This document shows positions 11,461 to 23,785 of a stretch of 64,000 bases of DNA, piece by piece; within the stretch, counting starts at the first letter, position 1, and each line of letters starts with the position of its first letter. Position numbers and translations under genes: made by a program. Source of the stretch: Onchidella celtica (lineage: Eukaryota; Mollusca; Gastropoda; Systellommatophora; Onchidiidae); NCBI GenBank assembly GCA_963931925.1, contig OZ007579.1, forward strand, positions 29,754,477-29,818,476, given 5' to 3'. The notes under the pieces were generated by a model. The model saw nothing but the letters and a program-made list of their open reading frames with translations. It did not search any database and was not told the origin of the DNA.

Positions 11461-12344
11461 CTAGATCCAGGTCTAGAATCTTTCATACGAATGACATTTT
11501 AACATCCTTTTAAACTGTGACAATGACGTATCTTCAAAGCTGTTGTTAGGGCATCGTAGTCCAGTTACAAAGCCAGAAAGATAAAATATTGAGTTGTGTT
11601 CGCTGTTCATCTGTAGCTTGCTGTGTAAATTCCAGAGCCCCTCTCACTGCTGCAATCTTCAAGTACCTCTCTGCCCTTCACTTATAGCATGGTTTTTAGT
11701 GCGAGATGTGATCTAGGGAACTACACAGGACCTCGGCCTTTGGATTCTCTATCAAGAAAGCCAACATTGATGAGACGTACAGCATGGCCAACAGACAAGG
11801 CAGTGCGTTCCATAATTAATAGATAGATAATTATAGACAGAAAATATATGAACTCCTAAATTTTCATAAATTCAAGCAGCTGATTCAGTGGGCTAAGTTC
11901 GATTGACGGAACGGCCAGACAAGAGCCAGCACAGTGTTCCTTCCTGAACACTCAACCACCCTTCCCCACCCCAACCCCTTTAACCACCCCACCACCCCCA
12001 CGCCCCCGCCCCCCCCCCCCCAAAGTGAAATCGAATCAACGCCACAATATTAGCAAAACAGAATTGAATTACATAATGCACAGACACAAAGCAGTTCACG
12101 TGTAATTTTACGCTGTCGCTTTGAGCTCGCTATTCTAAACCCTTGCGTAACTCTCAGATCAAAGCTTCAACCATTTCACGTGGCAGTACACGTGTGCCGG
12201 TAAACAGACAGTCCAGTGTAATCATTATCTTATTATATAATAGTACAAGAAATTCCCTTTGTTATGGATAGGCTAGAAAAATACTGAATTGATCTTTCTG
12301 AAATTTGACATGAGGAAATGAAATATGATAATGGACCATATCGT
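11461..12344. other. Noncoding sequence
   Basis: No gene or defined element seen. A C-rich stretch with runs of more than ten C is at about 11,950-12,020. Confidence 0.45.
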
Positions 12345-12425
12345 CAGTTCAGTGAAAGAAGTCATTATCTCCACATTTGTGACAGTGGAGATAGTTACTT
12401 CTTGTACTGTACAGTTAAGATCATA
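12345..12425. repeat. Short inverted repeat (hairpin)
   Basis: AGAAGTCATTATCTCCAC faces GTGGAGATAGTTACTTCT across about ten bases. The pairing continues outward imperfectly (CAGTTCAGTGA facing TGTACTGTACAG). It is probably a small foldback element; the 83-codon open frame across it is not convincing as a gene. Confidence 0.55.
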
Positions 12426-13260
12426 AATAGTTGCCCCCGATCGAGGAATAACCCACAAAATAATACAACAGAGAGTTTAGGCGATAGCGAACGGGACACC
12501 ACGTGTGTTTTCGTTGAACAAATTGTTTGGTGCGCATGGAATCTGTCATGGCTGTTAAAGTCCGAATAATATTGTCTTTGCATCCTGGTCTATTTCATAA
12601 ACTTCATTTTTCACACAACTAAACTACTTAATCTCCATTAAAAGGTATGTTTTCATGCCAGTTGTAGCGTAATACCATAGAATTAAGCACTTTCAGCTCG
12701 GATTAATAAGGGATATCGAGTATACTAGGGCACTCATTCCATCATGATAGTAAGTCTTTGCTCTGGCCATACGCATTTCGTAGAGCAATAATGGGTTTCG
12801 TTGATAAGGATCAGCAAAATTTAGTAGCTGAGCAACATTTCACAAGCCTGGCCGACCTATCATATCCCGATGTGCTCGATCGAACGAAAGACACAGATCA
12901 TGTAAATAGATTGATCTTGTCATCGATTGCAAGGCGTTTAAATTCTCTCTACCTTAATCTCTCTGTCCGTCTCTGCCCCTGAGCCTGCCCTGTTTCATCT
13001 CCTCTTGCAAGCCCCGCAACCTGATGTGATATCAAATGTCTTGATAAACTGAAATTTATTTGAGCTTGAAAAACTTGTAAGGCGTAAATTTCAACAAATC
13101 CTTGGGATGTCAAGCTCTATTTGCTCTACAGTGTATTCACCCGCTTGGTTGTGTGTAAAACAACTTGTAAACAAGCCAGCGAGTGTAAAAGCTTCTGTAA
13201 AATGATGAAATAGCCACCGCGTTCGACAAGCTTAAATATGTTTTTGTAAATAAACAATTG
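12426..13260. other. Noncoding sequence
   Basis: No gene or repeat recognised. Confidence 0.4.
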
Positions 13261-13424
13261 AATGGGGGTTAGAATAATATGAGAAAGGGACCGGTCTGGG
13301 TGCCATTGGTACTTAGATCTCTTGTAATTCTAATCCCCTCAATTTATTTAAGGGGGTTAGAATTACAATGGATCTAACCAGTGGCACATAGGCCCCTTAT
13401 AATTCCAACTCCTTCAATGTTCAT
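13261..13424. mobile_element. Foldback element with 80-base arms
   Basis: The left arm (13,261-13,341) and right arm (13,350-13,424) are reverse complements over nearly their whole length: GGGGGTTAGAATAAT, GGTGCCATTGGT and AGATC on the left face GATCTAACCAGTGGCAC and AATTCCAACTCC on the right. The centre is ATTTATTTA. No partner copy is in the window. Confidence 0.65.
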
Positions 13425-14299
13425 ACTTGATTACCTAGTACCTATTTTCAACATAATTTGCGAATTTTACTAAGGAGAATTTCTTTCTATCGCTGATGAT
13501 ATCAACTCTTTATATTTATGCAAATACTTGCCTAATTATAGCACGCTTTTGAAATTTCTGAATGGCTAAAATCTACTATGTTAGTAGTAAATTGTTAGCA
13601 GACATAAAGAGATATTACATTGCAAAGGCGTTCTGTTTACGTTGTGGGGTCGGTCTGTTACCAATTCGACAACAGCGCACGCGACCTGGGCAGGATAATA
13701 CGGCCTCGACCTCACGTGACCTGAGTCTCTTACCGGCCCGGCCGACTGTTTACGATCTGACGCTGTGCGCATTGAACGGAGTTTATGTGATATTCGCCGA
13801 GGGCATTGACTTTTTTTCTGCAGACAGTTTAACTCGTCCTGACATAATTTATTGTTTCCCAAAAATAATTATGCATGGGTGAAATTTAGTTCAAATCCTT
13901 TACAGAATAACACGAGCATTGTGTTTTGTATTGCATGTGTGTGTATATGAGAAAAAAGGTATGTATAATCTGTATGTGTGCTTTAACGCGCCTGCTTTTA
14001 TTAAAATTAATGAGTTTGTTTATCTTGGAAGGAGCTATTTTTGCAACCTACAAGGGCATGAAATTTTCAGTAAACAACATTATTAATGCATAATGCATAT
14101 TTTCTTTTATTTCAAGTTTTGATTCTGGTGCAGTGAACTATGTAAACAAACATGAAATGATGTACATTTATGGTCTGACTCGTACAGAACTAAAGACGAG
14201 AAAACTTCTTATTCAGTAACGATCCATAAATCAAGAGTAAACATTGTTTTATAATGTTCGTATAGAGGTGGAAAAGAAAAGAAGTTTTATATTTTATAG
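13425..14299. other. Noncoding sequence with an unassigned 106-codon open frame
   Basis: An ATG-initiated open frame spans 13,562-13,882 on the plus strand. Its centre is more GC-rich than the flanks and reads RQQRTRPGQDNTAST, but a comparable frame is open on the other strand and I see no domain, splice context or start context. I do not call it a gene. Confidence 0.35.
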
Positions 14300-14503
14300 G
14301 TGGCAAATAGCGAATTCGGTTTCGCGAAAGCTTCCGTCAGATTAATAATTAGATTTATAACGTTTGTGCAGATGCAAGAGCGCATGCAAAGTTTCATTTC
14401 ACAAGCTTCAGTAGAAGCGTTCGATTTCTTTGATCAGAGTGTACCATTACAAAGTTTGCAAGCTATATCAAAGATGAATCATGAAATGATTTGGGTTTCA
14501 TAA
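14300..14503 (+). CDS. Very weak candidate terminal exon
   Basis: A T-rich tract ending TATTTTATAG precedes a 67-codon open stretch containing QMQERMQSFISQ and ending KMNHEMIWVS before TAA. There is no family resemblance and no upstream partner exon. Mentioned only because composition is not low-complexity; chance is the likelier explanation. Confidence 0.12.
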   Translation: MANSEFGFAKASVRLIIRFITFVQMQERMQSFISQASVEAFDFFDQSVPLQSLQAISKMNHEMIWVS

Positions 14504-16064
14504 TAGCAATGTAACTTATACTTCCTTTACACTACAAGGGGGAAGGGCAGTGGCAGGGTTAAGCGGAGGGGAAAGGGAGGGGGGGGGGGAGAGGGGAGGT
14601 GAAAGGAGGGTGGAGAAGAGAAGGGGAAGAGGAAAGAGGTGGAGGAGAGGAGAATAGAGAGGGCAGGCGGAAATAGGCTTATCTTGGGCAACGCTGGATA
14701 TCTCATCTTGTATACCCTGCTACAAAAACTTTCATTAACATTTTTTCCACTTTGCTATTGCAATTTGGTACAACAACACAACGCCACTACTGAGTAACAC
14801 ATTCTGAAAGATTTTGTGCATTTTGAATCTCTTTTTACTTCTGATTGTGAATCAATTGCACGTCTTGGAATGCGGCACTGAAAATTGCAAAATCGCTTCT
14901 AGGAATTCGATGTGCACATAAATGAATGCTGACAGGAAACTGAGAATAATGTGTAGTCACTTAACCCACAGATGCTAAGATATTCCTTGCCTTGTCCAAA
15001 AATTATGAAATTGACAGAACTGGTTTTTAAAAAAATTAGATTAATGCATGAAATAATACCAGTTTGATTCATCTGACCAAGTGATCAGACTAAACCCAAA
15101 GGGTTCCTCCGACCATGGTTTCAATTTGACTAAACATTGCGTTTCTCGCACGGCGGCCTCGAAACATCGGAGTCAGACCTAAAAATGGCGACCACTGACA
15201 TAACGGAGGGGTCCGCCACTTTGCTTGAAATGAAAGTTTGAGTGCTCGGATGAGTCTATTCACAGCTTGAATTATTCACCTGGTGAGAGGAACCTCGTCC
15301 AAAAAAGATATTTATATATACAAAATATTTATTAGGAAACAGTATTCATTGATCACCTAAAAAATGGCTCAAACATTTCATACTGCACATCAGCTGATAA
15401 CTGACTCGACCAGCATCACTACACCGATGTCAGCGCTATGTCTTAACCAGTGGATCTACGTAGGAACAATGACTTTTCTATGTGCAAACTTGACGTCCAG
15501 ATCCTATATTGGATCTCCGTGGGCTTGCTGGTTGCGACAGTTATCACCTGACGACCTCAATGTGGAACACTGGGCATCAGATCTTTCAAATTTGAAGCCA
15601 AATATGTCAGCAGGTTGTTCTTTTCGTCTTTTTCTTCTTCGTTTTCGTTTTTACCCCAACCTGTTTCACCTCGCTATTGTAGAATTCTCACCATTCCCAG
15701 CGTTACGAGAAGAGACAACACAATGTAATTGCCCGGCCTTTGGTCCACTTCCATTCGTGTTCAAGTGATTTCACCTTGAAACTTTTTCTGGCACAGTACC
15801 TAACTTGTGGTCTCTCTGTTTTTTCTGACTGTTTACTTTTCTGACATTTTGTCGGGCTCTATTTCATTTTCTCCTGCCATGTTTTGTTTGGTTAATGTAA
15901 TGTGTATACGCTTTTTTCATTTTGTTTTTTTTTTTCTCCTGCCCTCCGTACCCTGGTCTCATTAATGAAAGAGAGAAAGAAAAAAGCCACCTTTTTAATG
16001 TTTGCAATAATATTTTTGTTTTCTTTACCTTATTTTGTCTTTTTAGAAACACCTGCAATCATTC
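14504..16064. other. Noncoding sequence with G-rich tract
   Basis: It holds a G-rich purine tract at 14,540-14,665 and, at about 15,430-15,560, a probable diverged copy of repeat G. At 15,184 AAAATGGCGACC looks like a good translation start but the frame ends after 17 codons. Confidence 0.4.
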
Positions 16065-16163
16065 TCTCTTCCCCCTCCCTCTCTCTCTGTCTCTCTGTCT
16101 CTCTCTCTCCCCCTCTATGTCTCTGTCTCTCTCTCCCTCTCCCTCTCTCTCTGTATCTCTGTT

Positions 16164-16221
<58 letters not shown>

Positions 16222-16290
16222 TCCCTCTCTTTCTTTCTGTCTCTATGCCTTTTCACTGCCTCTCTGCCATACCTCTCCCTCTCTTCCTTT
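16065..16290 (-). repeat. (CT)n microsatellite
   Basis: About 225 bases of CTCTCT with TGTCTC and CCCTCT variants on the plus strand. Apparent open frames on both strands are composition artefacts. Confidence 0.9.
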
Positions 16291-16667
16291 ACCACTCTTG
16301 TTATATTTTCTTACATTGCAGAAATAATCAGTTTCATCTGTCAGTGGCACACTTCAGTGACATGAAACTCAGCAATATCTCTCATTGACTTCCTTGTTAA
16401 ATGATGCTCTTTCACTCTGATATTTACACAAAACATATGTTTGTGCACGGCAGGGGGTATACAAAAATTGTGCTAGATAAGTATTCTTCCCCTCTCCTGT
16501 TATTTCCCGTTTTGCCTCACAGGAAAAAAAAAACAACAGAATGTAAATCTTACACATGGGTTTTCAACTTAGAACATTCAGGCCTCGTGAGGTTTGAGTT
16601 CAGTTTCTCTTGGCGTCAGTGTGGTGTCTGCTGAATGCTTAGAACCTTGTACTGTTTGCCTCGCCTC
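16291..16667. other. Noncoding sequence
   Basis: Nothing recognised between the CT tract and the family B MITE. Confidence 0.4.
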
Positions 16668-16838
16668 GCATTAGCCAATTTTGATCGGCCAACTAGTTTG
16701 ATGGTGATGTCATGACATTGAGTTTCAATGAAGCCTCGGGCACAAGCCGGACCAGCTGGGATCTCATTGAATCTCAATCCTCCTGACGTCATCATCCGAC
16801 TTGTCGGCCGATCAGAATAGGCTAGTGTGCGTCTAGGC
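16668..16838. mobile_element. Foldback MITE, family B, copy 2
   Basis: Arms TTAGCCAATTTTGATCGGCC and GTCGGCCGATCAGAATAGGC pair; the inner ATTGAGTTTCAATGA and TCATTGAATCTCAAT also pair. It matches 8591-8757 and 48,422-48,590. Confidence 0.7.
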
Positions 16839-18199
16839 CAATTATCAAACTTAATAAGTTATGATATAAACAAGTAGTCCACAGCTGAGGCAGAAACTTT
16901 GACGTTTCAAATGCATGCAAAGGCAATAGTTGAAAATAAGATTTTGGGGAAAAACCCAATTAGTTGAAATAATTATAGGTCAACCATCAAAAATGTGATG
17001 AATGGAGAAGGTGAGGCAAACAACTGGCCATGAGTAACGCTCACACTACGCATATCAAATGACTAGTACGAAATGCAATGCTGTCTCACTTAAGGACAAG
17101 GTTAATGTCATAGAATTTGGGAATAAAATTAATGGTAAAATTGGTGAAGCCTATTATAACTATAAGAAATGTCTCAACAGAGTTGAAGCAAATGAGGGAA
17201 AATATGCACAGTTATAATATTTACCACAAATGAGATAAAACAGGACAATTACTAATATAGTTATCATAATTATAAAATATGAACATTTTGATTGGGTTTA
17301 ATCAAGACAGGACAAGATTGGGTCTGCGAAGGGCAAAGGCCTGCACAAGAGATCAGCTTCTGATATTTAACGTGACTTGTAAAATCTGTATAGTTGCCAC
17401 CTTTGTGCAATGGTCAGAGCTTTTAACCTTCCTGCGAATGTTCTCAGGGTAAAAAGTATCAGATTTGTCAAGAAATGTGTAAGGCACACAAATAATATGA
17501 ATGCCCACTGAACGCTGTATGACTTAAATCATTGTTCTTTTAAATTCGCCCAATTTCTTGCAAACATATTCAAATCCCTTCCACATGTATGTCGAATAAG
17601 ATGCTAATGTACATTGTAAGGTTTTACGATTTATTACTAAATCTGCAGATAGACAAGATTTAGAATAACTCACTGCTGGGGTCATTACAAATGATGAGAA
17701 CCTTAACGCGAGATGTCGGACAAGACTCATGAAACGAAGTCTGTGTTTATGTGTAACCATACATTTCCCAGCCTCAAAGCGAAGACATACTGGAAGATTA
17801 CAGAATCGTTTTGTTTTGTGTTTTGTTTGTTTCTTTCTTAAATGCTTGGCTTTTAACGGAGGCAAGGAAACGGGTTAATTTTCAGGAGAATGTTAATTAA
17901 TGCCCCGGTTGCCCCCGCAGTACAATTGCATTGTTATGCCAAAGTGCAAGATTTCATTTCCCCACCGGAACAAGAAGGAAAGTAGACTACGTTTCACAAT
18001 CCTTGCATTTAAGATAAAATAAGAAGACTTGATTCTCCCATGAGAGAAATTCACGTTTGCAGAACATTTAAGAGCGTACACATCGTACCAACTCATCATT
18101 ACCTTAACATATCGATCTCAATAACAGTCACATTACATGAAGTGACATATGTAAAACTATTGTTGTTACGTTTACGTACGTAACCCGAGTATTTAGCAC
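16839..18199. other. Noncoding sequence
   Basis: AT-rich and apparently unique. The 113-codon minus-strand open frame at 17,524-17,865 shows no domain. Confidence 0.4.
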
Positions 18200-18425
18200 T
18201 AGGAATACGTATTATAAAGCCTTTTGTGACTCCAGTGATAGAGAGTCCCCTCCCCCCCCCCCCTCAGAAATTCTCCTAACAACAGACTTAATTGATTATT
18301 CTTTCAGATTTTCTTTATGTTTTGTTAGTGTTTTGGGGTTGAAAGGGTAAGGGACAAGGTTAAGGATTCGATAAGATTTAGGGTTGAGAATAAGGACGTG
18401 GTTGTGGATAGTCACGTTTCAAAAA
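18200..18425. repeat. Dispersed repeat H, copy 2
   Basis: Same order of blocks as 7338-7560, including AAAGCCTTTTGTGACTCCAG, the C run, CTCCTAACAACAG and GAAAGGGTAAGGG. Confidence 0.6.
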
Positions 18426-19463
18426 CCTAGTAAAATATAGATCTGTCACACATCTAGCTATAATGTCTTGTTGGGGCAGATTGCTGAGGGCAAAAGCAAT
18501 CTTCTTCACCTTTCCCTGTTTGCTTTGATGTGTATTAATGCTTCACAATACATAATGCAACATGTTTTTGTACCTGAAACCTGAGTAACTTTCCTTGACT
18601 AGAAGACGTGATCATGTTTAAGGGCCATCTTTAAGTACGTCGTACACTCCATTTTGGCGATGTTGACCTCCCCTCACCGTTTTGTACGCTTTTTATTATA
18701 CTCGGTTCCAACCCTCACACTTGAAGTGCCATTTTTCACGCACTATTCGGCTATTTCATGAGAAACACAACCTATAATAATTGATTTTACTATAACTGCA
18801 CATCTTATTTGCTGAAAAATATAATCATAACTAAACATTTTCCTTCCTTACCTCACTGAAAGTGTGCCTGCCTTTTACAGACTCCCCATCCGTCTCCATA
18901 ATACACTTTTCATCCACTAGAATGTACGTTTACGTAAGTAATGAATGACCCATCGTCACAACAGTTACTCAGATTGTAATCATAATAATCATTATTGTTC
19001 AGCTTATCTGGAGTTTTAAATATTTACCTGTTACTCGGAACCATTACTTTAGGTGCCCTATTGCAATCATGATGTTCAGTGCATCTGGAGTTTGAAAGTA
19101 TTCATTATTTAAATTATCTTGAATATCTTATATTGAATTTTCGTCTTTGATCTTCCTTGACGACATCTTCTGTTTAATTTTGCTATTCAGTTATGATTAA
19201 AGATGAAAGGAACATCAGATAAAAATTTACTCAGAGCGTCATCTACGCGAATAGGCCTATTCCTGTTCTTTGTTTAGACAGCGAGTTCAAGACAGACAGG
19301 AATTTGCACTTGGATATATAGCGTGTATGGGATGGATGCCAGGCGTGGGTAGCAACACCAGGTATGTAGGTCTCAAGGTTGAATGTCTACCTTGCCAACA
19401 AAGCATCTGAACAATGTTCACATTTTTATCACTTTTCAGGTAACCCGGTTCTGATATAGCATT
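18426..19463. other. Noncoding sequence
   Basis: AT-rich; nothing recognised. Confidence 0.4.
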
Positions 19464-19630
19464 CAGGGCCGTCTTAACATCATTGTAGGCCCTTGGGCAA
19501 AGCAATTTAGACTGCGTTTTCCCATTTCAAAAACCAGTGTAAATTTATATGCATGGGGCTCCCTAAACTGCTGAGGCCCCTATGGCTAGGCAACTGTCCA
19601 TTGTGCCAATGCGTTAGGACGGGTCTGATG
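19464..19630. mobile_element. hAT-like MITE, family D, copy 1
   Basis: Ends CAGGGCCGTCTTAACATCAT and ATGCGTTAGGACGGGTCTG are imperfect inverted repeats. The interior GGCCCTTGGGCAAAGCAAT and GGCAACTGTCC matches 37,871-38,040. Confidence 0.6.
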
Positions 19631-19938
19631 TCTGTTCATATTTACACAAACCTGCCTCCAGGATGTCATGCACGTGAAGGCAACGATTTTCCAAAATAAG
19701 AATACGGAACGAAAGACTTACAAGGATTTATTAGTTTTTTTAACAGAGTCACAGTTTTGTCAGGAAATGTCAATATTTGCCACCCATTTTTATAACCCTT
19801 GGCCTCAGGTTTTATCGGTTTTTAAATCAAATGTTACAGAAGTTTTCCCACAGATTCTCCCAGAGTTATCTGCGTCAAAATGATAGTGAGAGATGTCTGT
19901 GATTTGGAAATATTTGGCAGGGCCGTAGAGCAACCTAC

Positions 19939-20085
19939 CTCGGTCTGTTTCTGTGATGCTGACAACAGATGCCAGCGTGCACTTCTTCCCACCTGCGTGA
20001 CGTAAGGCTATGTTGGCAGTCTTCCTTTGTGCGTCAAGCAGATGTATATATATATATATATAACCCGTGGCTTCACAATCAGTGC
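19939..20085 (-). CDS. Weak candidate internal exon, phase 1-1
   Basis: On the minus strand TTTGAATTTTACAG precedes 147 open bases that end GACCGAG|GTAGGT, a good donor. Read in phase 1 it encodes about 48 residues with two cysteines (TDCEATG..., HAGGKKCTLASVVSITETDR). A (TA)n run inside it encodes YIYIYI, which argues against a conserved exon. An open plus-strand frame (19,668-19,883) lies next to it. No family recognised; it may be chance. Confidence 0.17.
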
Positions 20086-20507
20086 CTGTAAAATTCAAAT
20101 TCAAACTGTGTCTGCGGTGTTACTTCCAAGTTGCTACTGAGAATTGATATTCCCACTGAACATTCCTTCTTTACATACTTCCTGGCTGTCCTTGGCAGTT
20201 GGAGTGTCTACTGAAATCTTCGCGGCTGCATAGTTCATACTCGGCCAATGAGACTTGTCATCTCTACTGAAACATCCAAAACTGCAGAAATCGTGATCCA
20301 AATTTCGGCTCAGTCTTAACATTCCAGTATTAATGACAGACCTTGTATTATCAATGGCTTGAGATTCGCCTGTGGATGCCGCCCCACATGACCAGTAATG
20401 ATGCGTATGCATCTGCATTACAATTAGGCTTGAATCAGATCTGTTTTGCGTCTGGTTATGAAACATAAACAAAGAAAAAGTGCCAGCAAGCCGTAAAACC
20501 CAAACTC

Positions 20508-20612
20508 AAAATTTGGCAAAAAGAAAGAGTTGTATGTAGCTAAGCCTTGCGTAAGAAATAATACCCCAAACTATACAATGAAACCCAAACTAAAAGAGAA
20601 GACAGAAAATGG
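20508..20612. repeat. Dispersed repeat C, copy 2
   Basis: TTTGGCAAAAAGAAAGAGTTG, AGCTAAGCCTTGCG, AAGAAATAATACC, ATACAATGAAAC and AAACTAAAAGAGAAGACAG, colinear with 5290-5400 and inverted relative to 44,588-44,700. Confidence 0.6.
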
Positions 20613-22056
20613 CCGATATTTCGGCAACTTCTTCAAGGAAAAAAAAAAAGGAAAAAACAACACTTTGTCTATAGCCTCGCTGCGACCCTACAGTTTTTCT
20701 GCGCTTTTTTTATATTTTGTTAACCCCAAACTCGAAATCAAAACATAGAGTGCGAGGTCGCTCTTTCCACCACCTGACTCAAGACAGTTTTGACGAGCGA
20801 GACAGATTGTCTTAGACCCATCTGTGTGCGGTGTGCCGCTAGACTCCATAGTGCACATCTCAAGCTAAAACCGAGACAAAACAGATTTAACTCTGTCTGT
20901 GCGCGCTACCAACCATATTAATAAGTATGAAGTGCAATCCAAACAAAAGCACTCAGTATGTTCAGACTATAAATTAGTTAAGGCTGACGGGATTGATAAT
21001 ATATCAGTAACAGGAACTAGACGTCGTCGGCCCTGCTGGAATAAAATGTCAAGAAAAATATCAAGTCATCAGATTTTCATGTTTGAACTTTGAAACAAAT
21101 ACCCGCTTGTGTTACTGAATGGGTTAAATGCATAGTAAAATAAGGGACGGCTTTCCTGAGAATTCCCATGACCTGCGATTAAAACGATTTACCATTTTAT
21201 TCTATTTTTACGTAATTGTCAGTAATTCAGCTCTGTTGACTCTGAAATTTGCGGTCTATTTTAAGACAGAGACGGAAGTCACGTCCCGTGCTAGCCAGAG
21301 AAATTTATGGTGCGTGTCGTGTTCACGTGCTTAGTGCAGTTGCCAGACTGGTGTTTTTTTTAAACATCTGCAGCAGTAGAGATCGATCGATAACCGACTA
21401 GTCGCGGCCCCCGTTTGTGGAAATAAAACCTGGGGGGTCATCCTTAAAATATGCAATTTCGGGGGCCTGGAGGCAGGGGAGATAGGTTGCCCTTAGGGTA
21501 TGGAAAGCGTATAGGGGGAAGGAGAGTCTGAAGCGTGCGTATGCTTTTCTTTTTGGTAATGAAGTAGAAAGTTTGATTTATTTATATCCCGATGTATCGC
21601 CAAATTGAGCGTGAATACTTTTCGGATATCCCCTGAACAGAAGCTCAGTTTTGCTTAGAAGATAAACATCTATTTCATGTTTCACTTTACATAGAAATGG
21701 AAATAGCAGCGATCAATTTCATGCTCCACTGATGTTAAAGAAACAATTCGTGGAGAGATACTTATTTTTTTAGGGGCGGTGCCACTGGCATTTGTGCCCC
21801 TTTTCGTGTTTCGTTCGTTAGGCAACTAAGGAGAAGACAACCTCCACCCCATCCCCTTTCAACAAAACCCGATATACAAACTCCTAGATGTCCTTCCATC
21901 CATCTTTAAACGGTTCCTATGGCGACAGGCCCAAAGTAGCGCTTTAGGTTTAATTTATAAAACACGGGTTGGGACAGACGGGGCGGGGACAATTCCATAA
22001 TTTCTGCTGGGACTTGTAGTTTTCACAAAATTATAACTGTGTTTTACCAGAAAGTT
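20613..22056. other. Noncoding sequence
   Basis: No gene seen. GCGAGACAGATTGTCTTAG at about 20,799 also occurs, slightly changed, beside repeat C at 61,247, so repeat C may extend to about 20,820. Confidence 0.4.
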
Positions 22057-22475
22057 TACTAGGGGTGCAGGATACAGGAAAGATTGGGAACCGTTGCCCT
22101 GGGGGGAGGGGGGGGGAGGGAAAGTGCAGCCAAGCTAATTTCTCGCGTTGTTTTTAATGTACCCAGACTCAAATTTATGAAATTCTTACATTCAGAAGAA
22201 GTTAGAGCCGAAGCAATGGCTCAGAAGTTAGACCCCTGGCCCGGATGCGAGAGGCTCCAGGTTCACATCCCCCCTAGGATTTGGAAGTTTTAAAATTACG
22301 GTATAGCCCACATGTCATTTTCAAACCAGATATTACTTTTTGTAGGGGGTGCCAGAATACACCAGAAGTTTTCTAGGGGTGCAGGATATAGAAACGGTTG
22401 GGAACCGGTACCTTATGGGGCTAGGGGGAAAGTGCAGCCAATCTAATTTCTCGCGTTGTTTTTATGTACCCAGAT
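22057..22475. repeat. Imperfect tandem duplication, about 295-base unit
   Basis: TTTACTAGGGGTGCAGGATA at 22,057 and TTTTCTAGGGGTGCAGGATA at 22,367 begin colinear segments. Both continue with TTGGGAACCG, a G-rich run, GGGAAAGTGCAGCCAA and TCTAATTTCTCGCG. The spacing is about 310 bases. Confidence 0.6.
22208..22275 (+). repeat. Decayed tRNA-like SINE head
   Basis: AGCAATGGCTCAGAAGTTAG resembles an A box and AGGTTCACATCCC resembles a B box at the right spacing. The acceptor stem is not preserved, so this is a decayed tRNA-derived sequence rather than a tRNA gene. It lies within the unit of the local duplication. Confidence 0.4.
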
Positions 22476-22776
22476 GCAAATGGCCCAAGGAGAGTGGGCA
22501 TGCCGTGGGGAGGGAAGAGGGTCCAGTCAGGCTAATTTCTTCACTCTAGTTTCTCACTCATCGAGGACCTGGGTGACTCCCCCTTCCCCCTCGCCCTGCC
22601 CCTGTATGACATCGCTGTGCTTAGAGGAAACAAAAAACGCCAACGAGCATGTCAAACATACACAAAACAAGTGCAAAAAGTTATTTAGAGCAAGAAGTAT
22701 CGACACCGATCTATCAGGAGACAATCTGGGCGAAAACTGATACAGATTCTCAAGTTCAGACAGATACTAACACTGC

Positions 22777-23131
22777 TGACGCCTTTAGATAATCTACTCC
22801 ACGTCTTGAGTTCCTTTTCCTTCTCGGGGGCCTCAGCTTAACACTGGTGACGTCTTTAGATAATCTACTCCACGTCTTGGGTTCCTTTTCCTTCTCGGGG
22901 GCCTCAGCTTAACACTGATGACGTCTTTAGATAATCTGCTCCACGTCTTGAGTTCCTTTTCCTTCTCGGGGGCCTCAGCTTAACACTGGTGACGTCTTTA
23001 GATAATCTACTCCACGTCTTGGGTTCCTTTTCCTTCTCGGGGGCCTCAGCTTAACACTGGTGACGTCTTTAGATAATCTACTCCACGTCTTGGGTTCCTT
23101 TTCCTTCTCGGGGGCCTCAGCTTAACACTGG
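22777..23131. repeat. Minisatellite, 5 x 71 bp
   Basis: Unit starts fall at 22,777, 22,848, 22,919, 22,990 and 23,061. Each unit begins TGACGTCTTTAGATAATC and ends CAGCTTAACACTGG. Copies differ at only a few positions (GAGTTCC or GGGTTCC; CTACTCC or CTGCTCC; CACTGG or CACTGA). The last copy runs into GTGGCCCCC. The 71-base period is not a multiple of three, so no repeat protein is encoded. Confidence 0.95.
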
Positions 23132-23533
23132 TGGCCCCCCTGTTCTTTATTTCTGTGTCTGGTGTTGTTCCCTCAGCTTGCTCGTTGTCTCCTTGCCAGG
23201 TCTTCTTCTGTATCAGAATCTGTCTTTTTCTGTAGTGGTGGGCGCCAAAAGAAGTGCAGTTAGTAGAATTTAGAAGAACAGAGTGGCGGGGCAATGTGGC
23301 AGGTAAACAATCCACTCTACCCGAAACATGTAAAGATAAATACTGTTGACCCTAGATTTTCGATTCTTGGTGAAACATTTACGAACATGACAAACACAAT
23401 AGATCTCGATTCTTTGATTCCTGGTGAAACATCAGAGATGGATAGGGCGTGGTGGATGTTGGAACTTGACACTTGGAGGAGACAAGAACGTAAAACAAAC
23501 ATTCTGCCAAACTTTGTTATCTGGCTATAGCCC
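23132..23533. other. Noncoding sequence with a short duplication
   Basis: TCGATTCTTGGTGAAACAT at about 23,359 and TCGATTCTTTGATTCCTGG..GAAACAT at about 23,406 are partial duplicates. No gene seen. Confidence 0.45.
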
Positions 23534-23785
23534 CAGGGCCGGATTACGATTTTATACTGTGAGGCCCCCAGTTATAATTAACAAACGTACGAATTTCGGA
23601 TTCTTGAAATCAGTTTATTCGACTTCTACAACCTATGGCCTGCATAGATGGGGGCAAGTGTAACATATCAAAACAGAGAAGAGATATTCACAATTTCACT
23701 CAATGTCTAAAGGCCCTCTGCTGGCGCAGCCCCCCCCCCCCCCCCGGGCTGCAGCCCTAAAACCCACGATTTAATCCGGCAGTGG
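23534..23785. mobile_element. Foldback MITE with CAGGGCCGGATTA end
   Basis: The left end CAGGGCCGGATTACGAT faces the right end ATCGTGGG-type sequence read as ACGATTTAATCCGGCAGTG. A C run and GGGCTGCAGCCC lie inside. The ends resemble hAT-type CAGNG termini; no clear TSD. Confidence 0.5.

Noticed and set aside
13562-13882. 106-codon ATG frame
   Set aside because: Open on both strands, no recognisable features or splice context; left as unassigned.
15184-15240. First coding exon starting AAAATGGCGACC
   Set aside because: Good start context, but the frame stops after 17 codons and the only donor-like site is poor.
15364-15768. Plus-strand 134-codon ATG frame
   Set aside because: It overlaps a probable diverged copy of repeat G and shows no domain.
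22777-23131. CRISPR or repeat-protein array
   Set aside because: Head-to-tail 71-bp units without spacers and a period not divisible by three.
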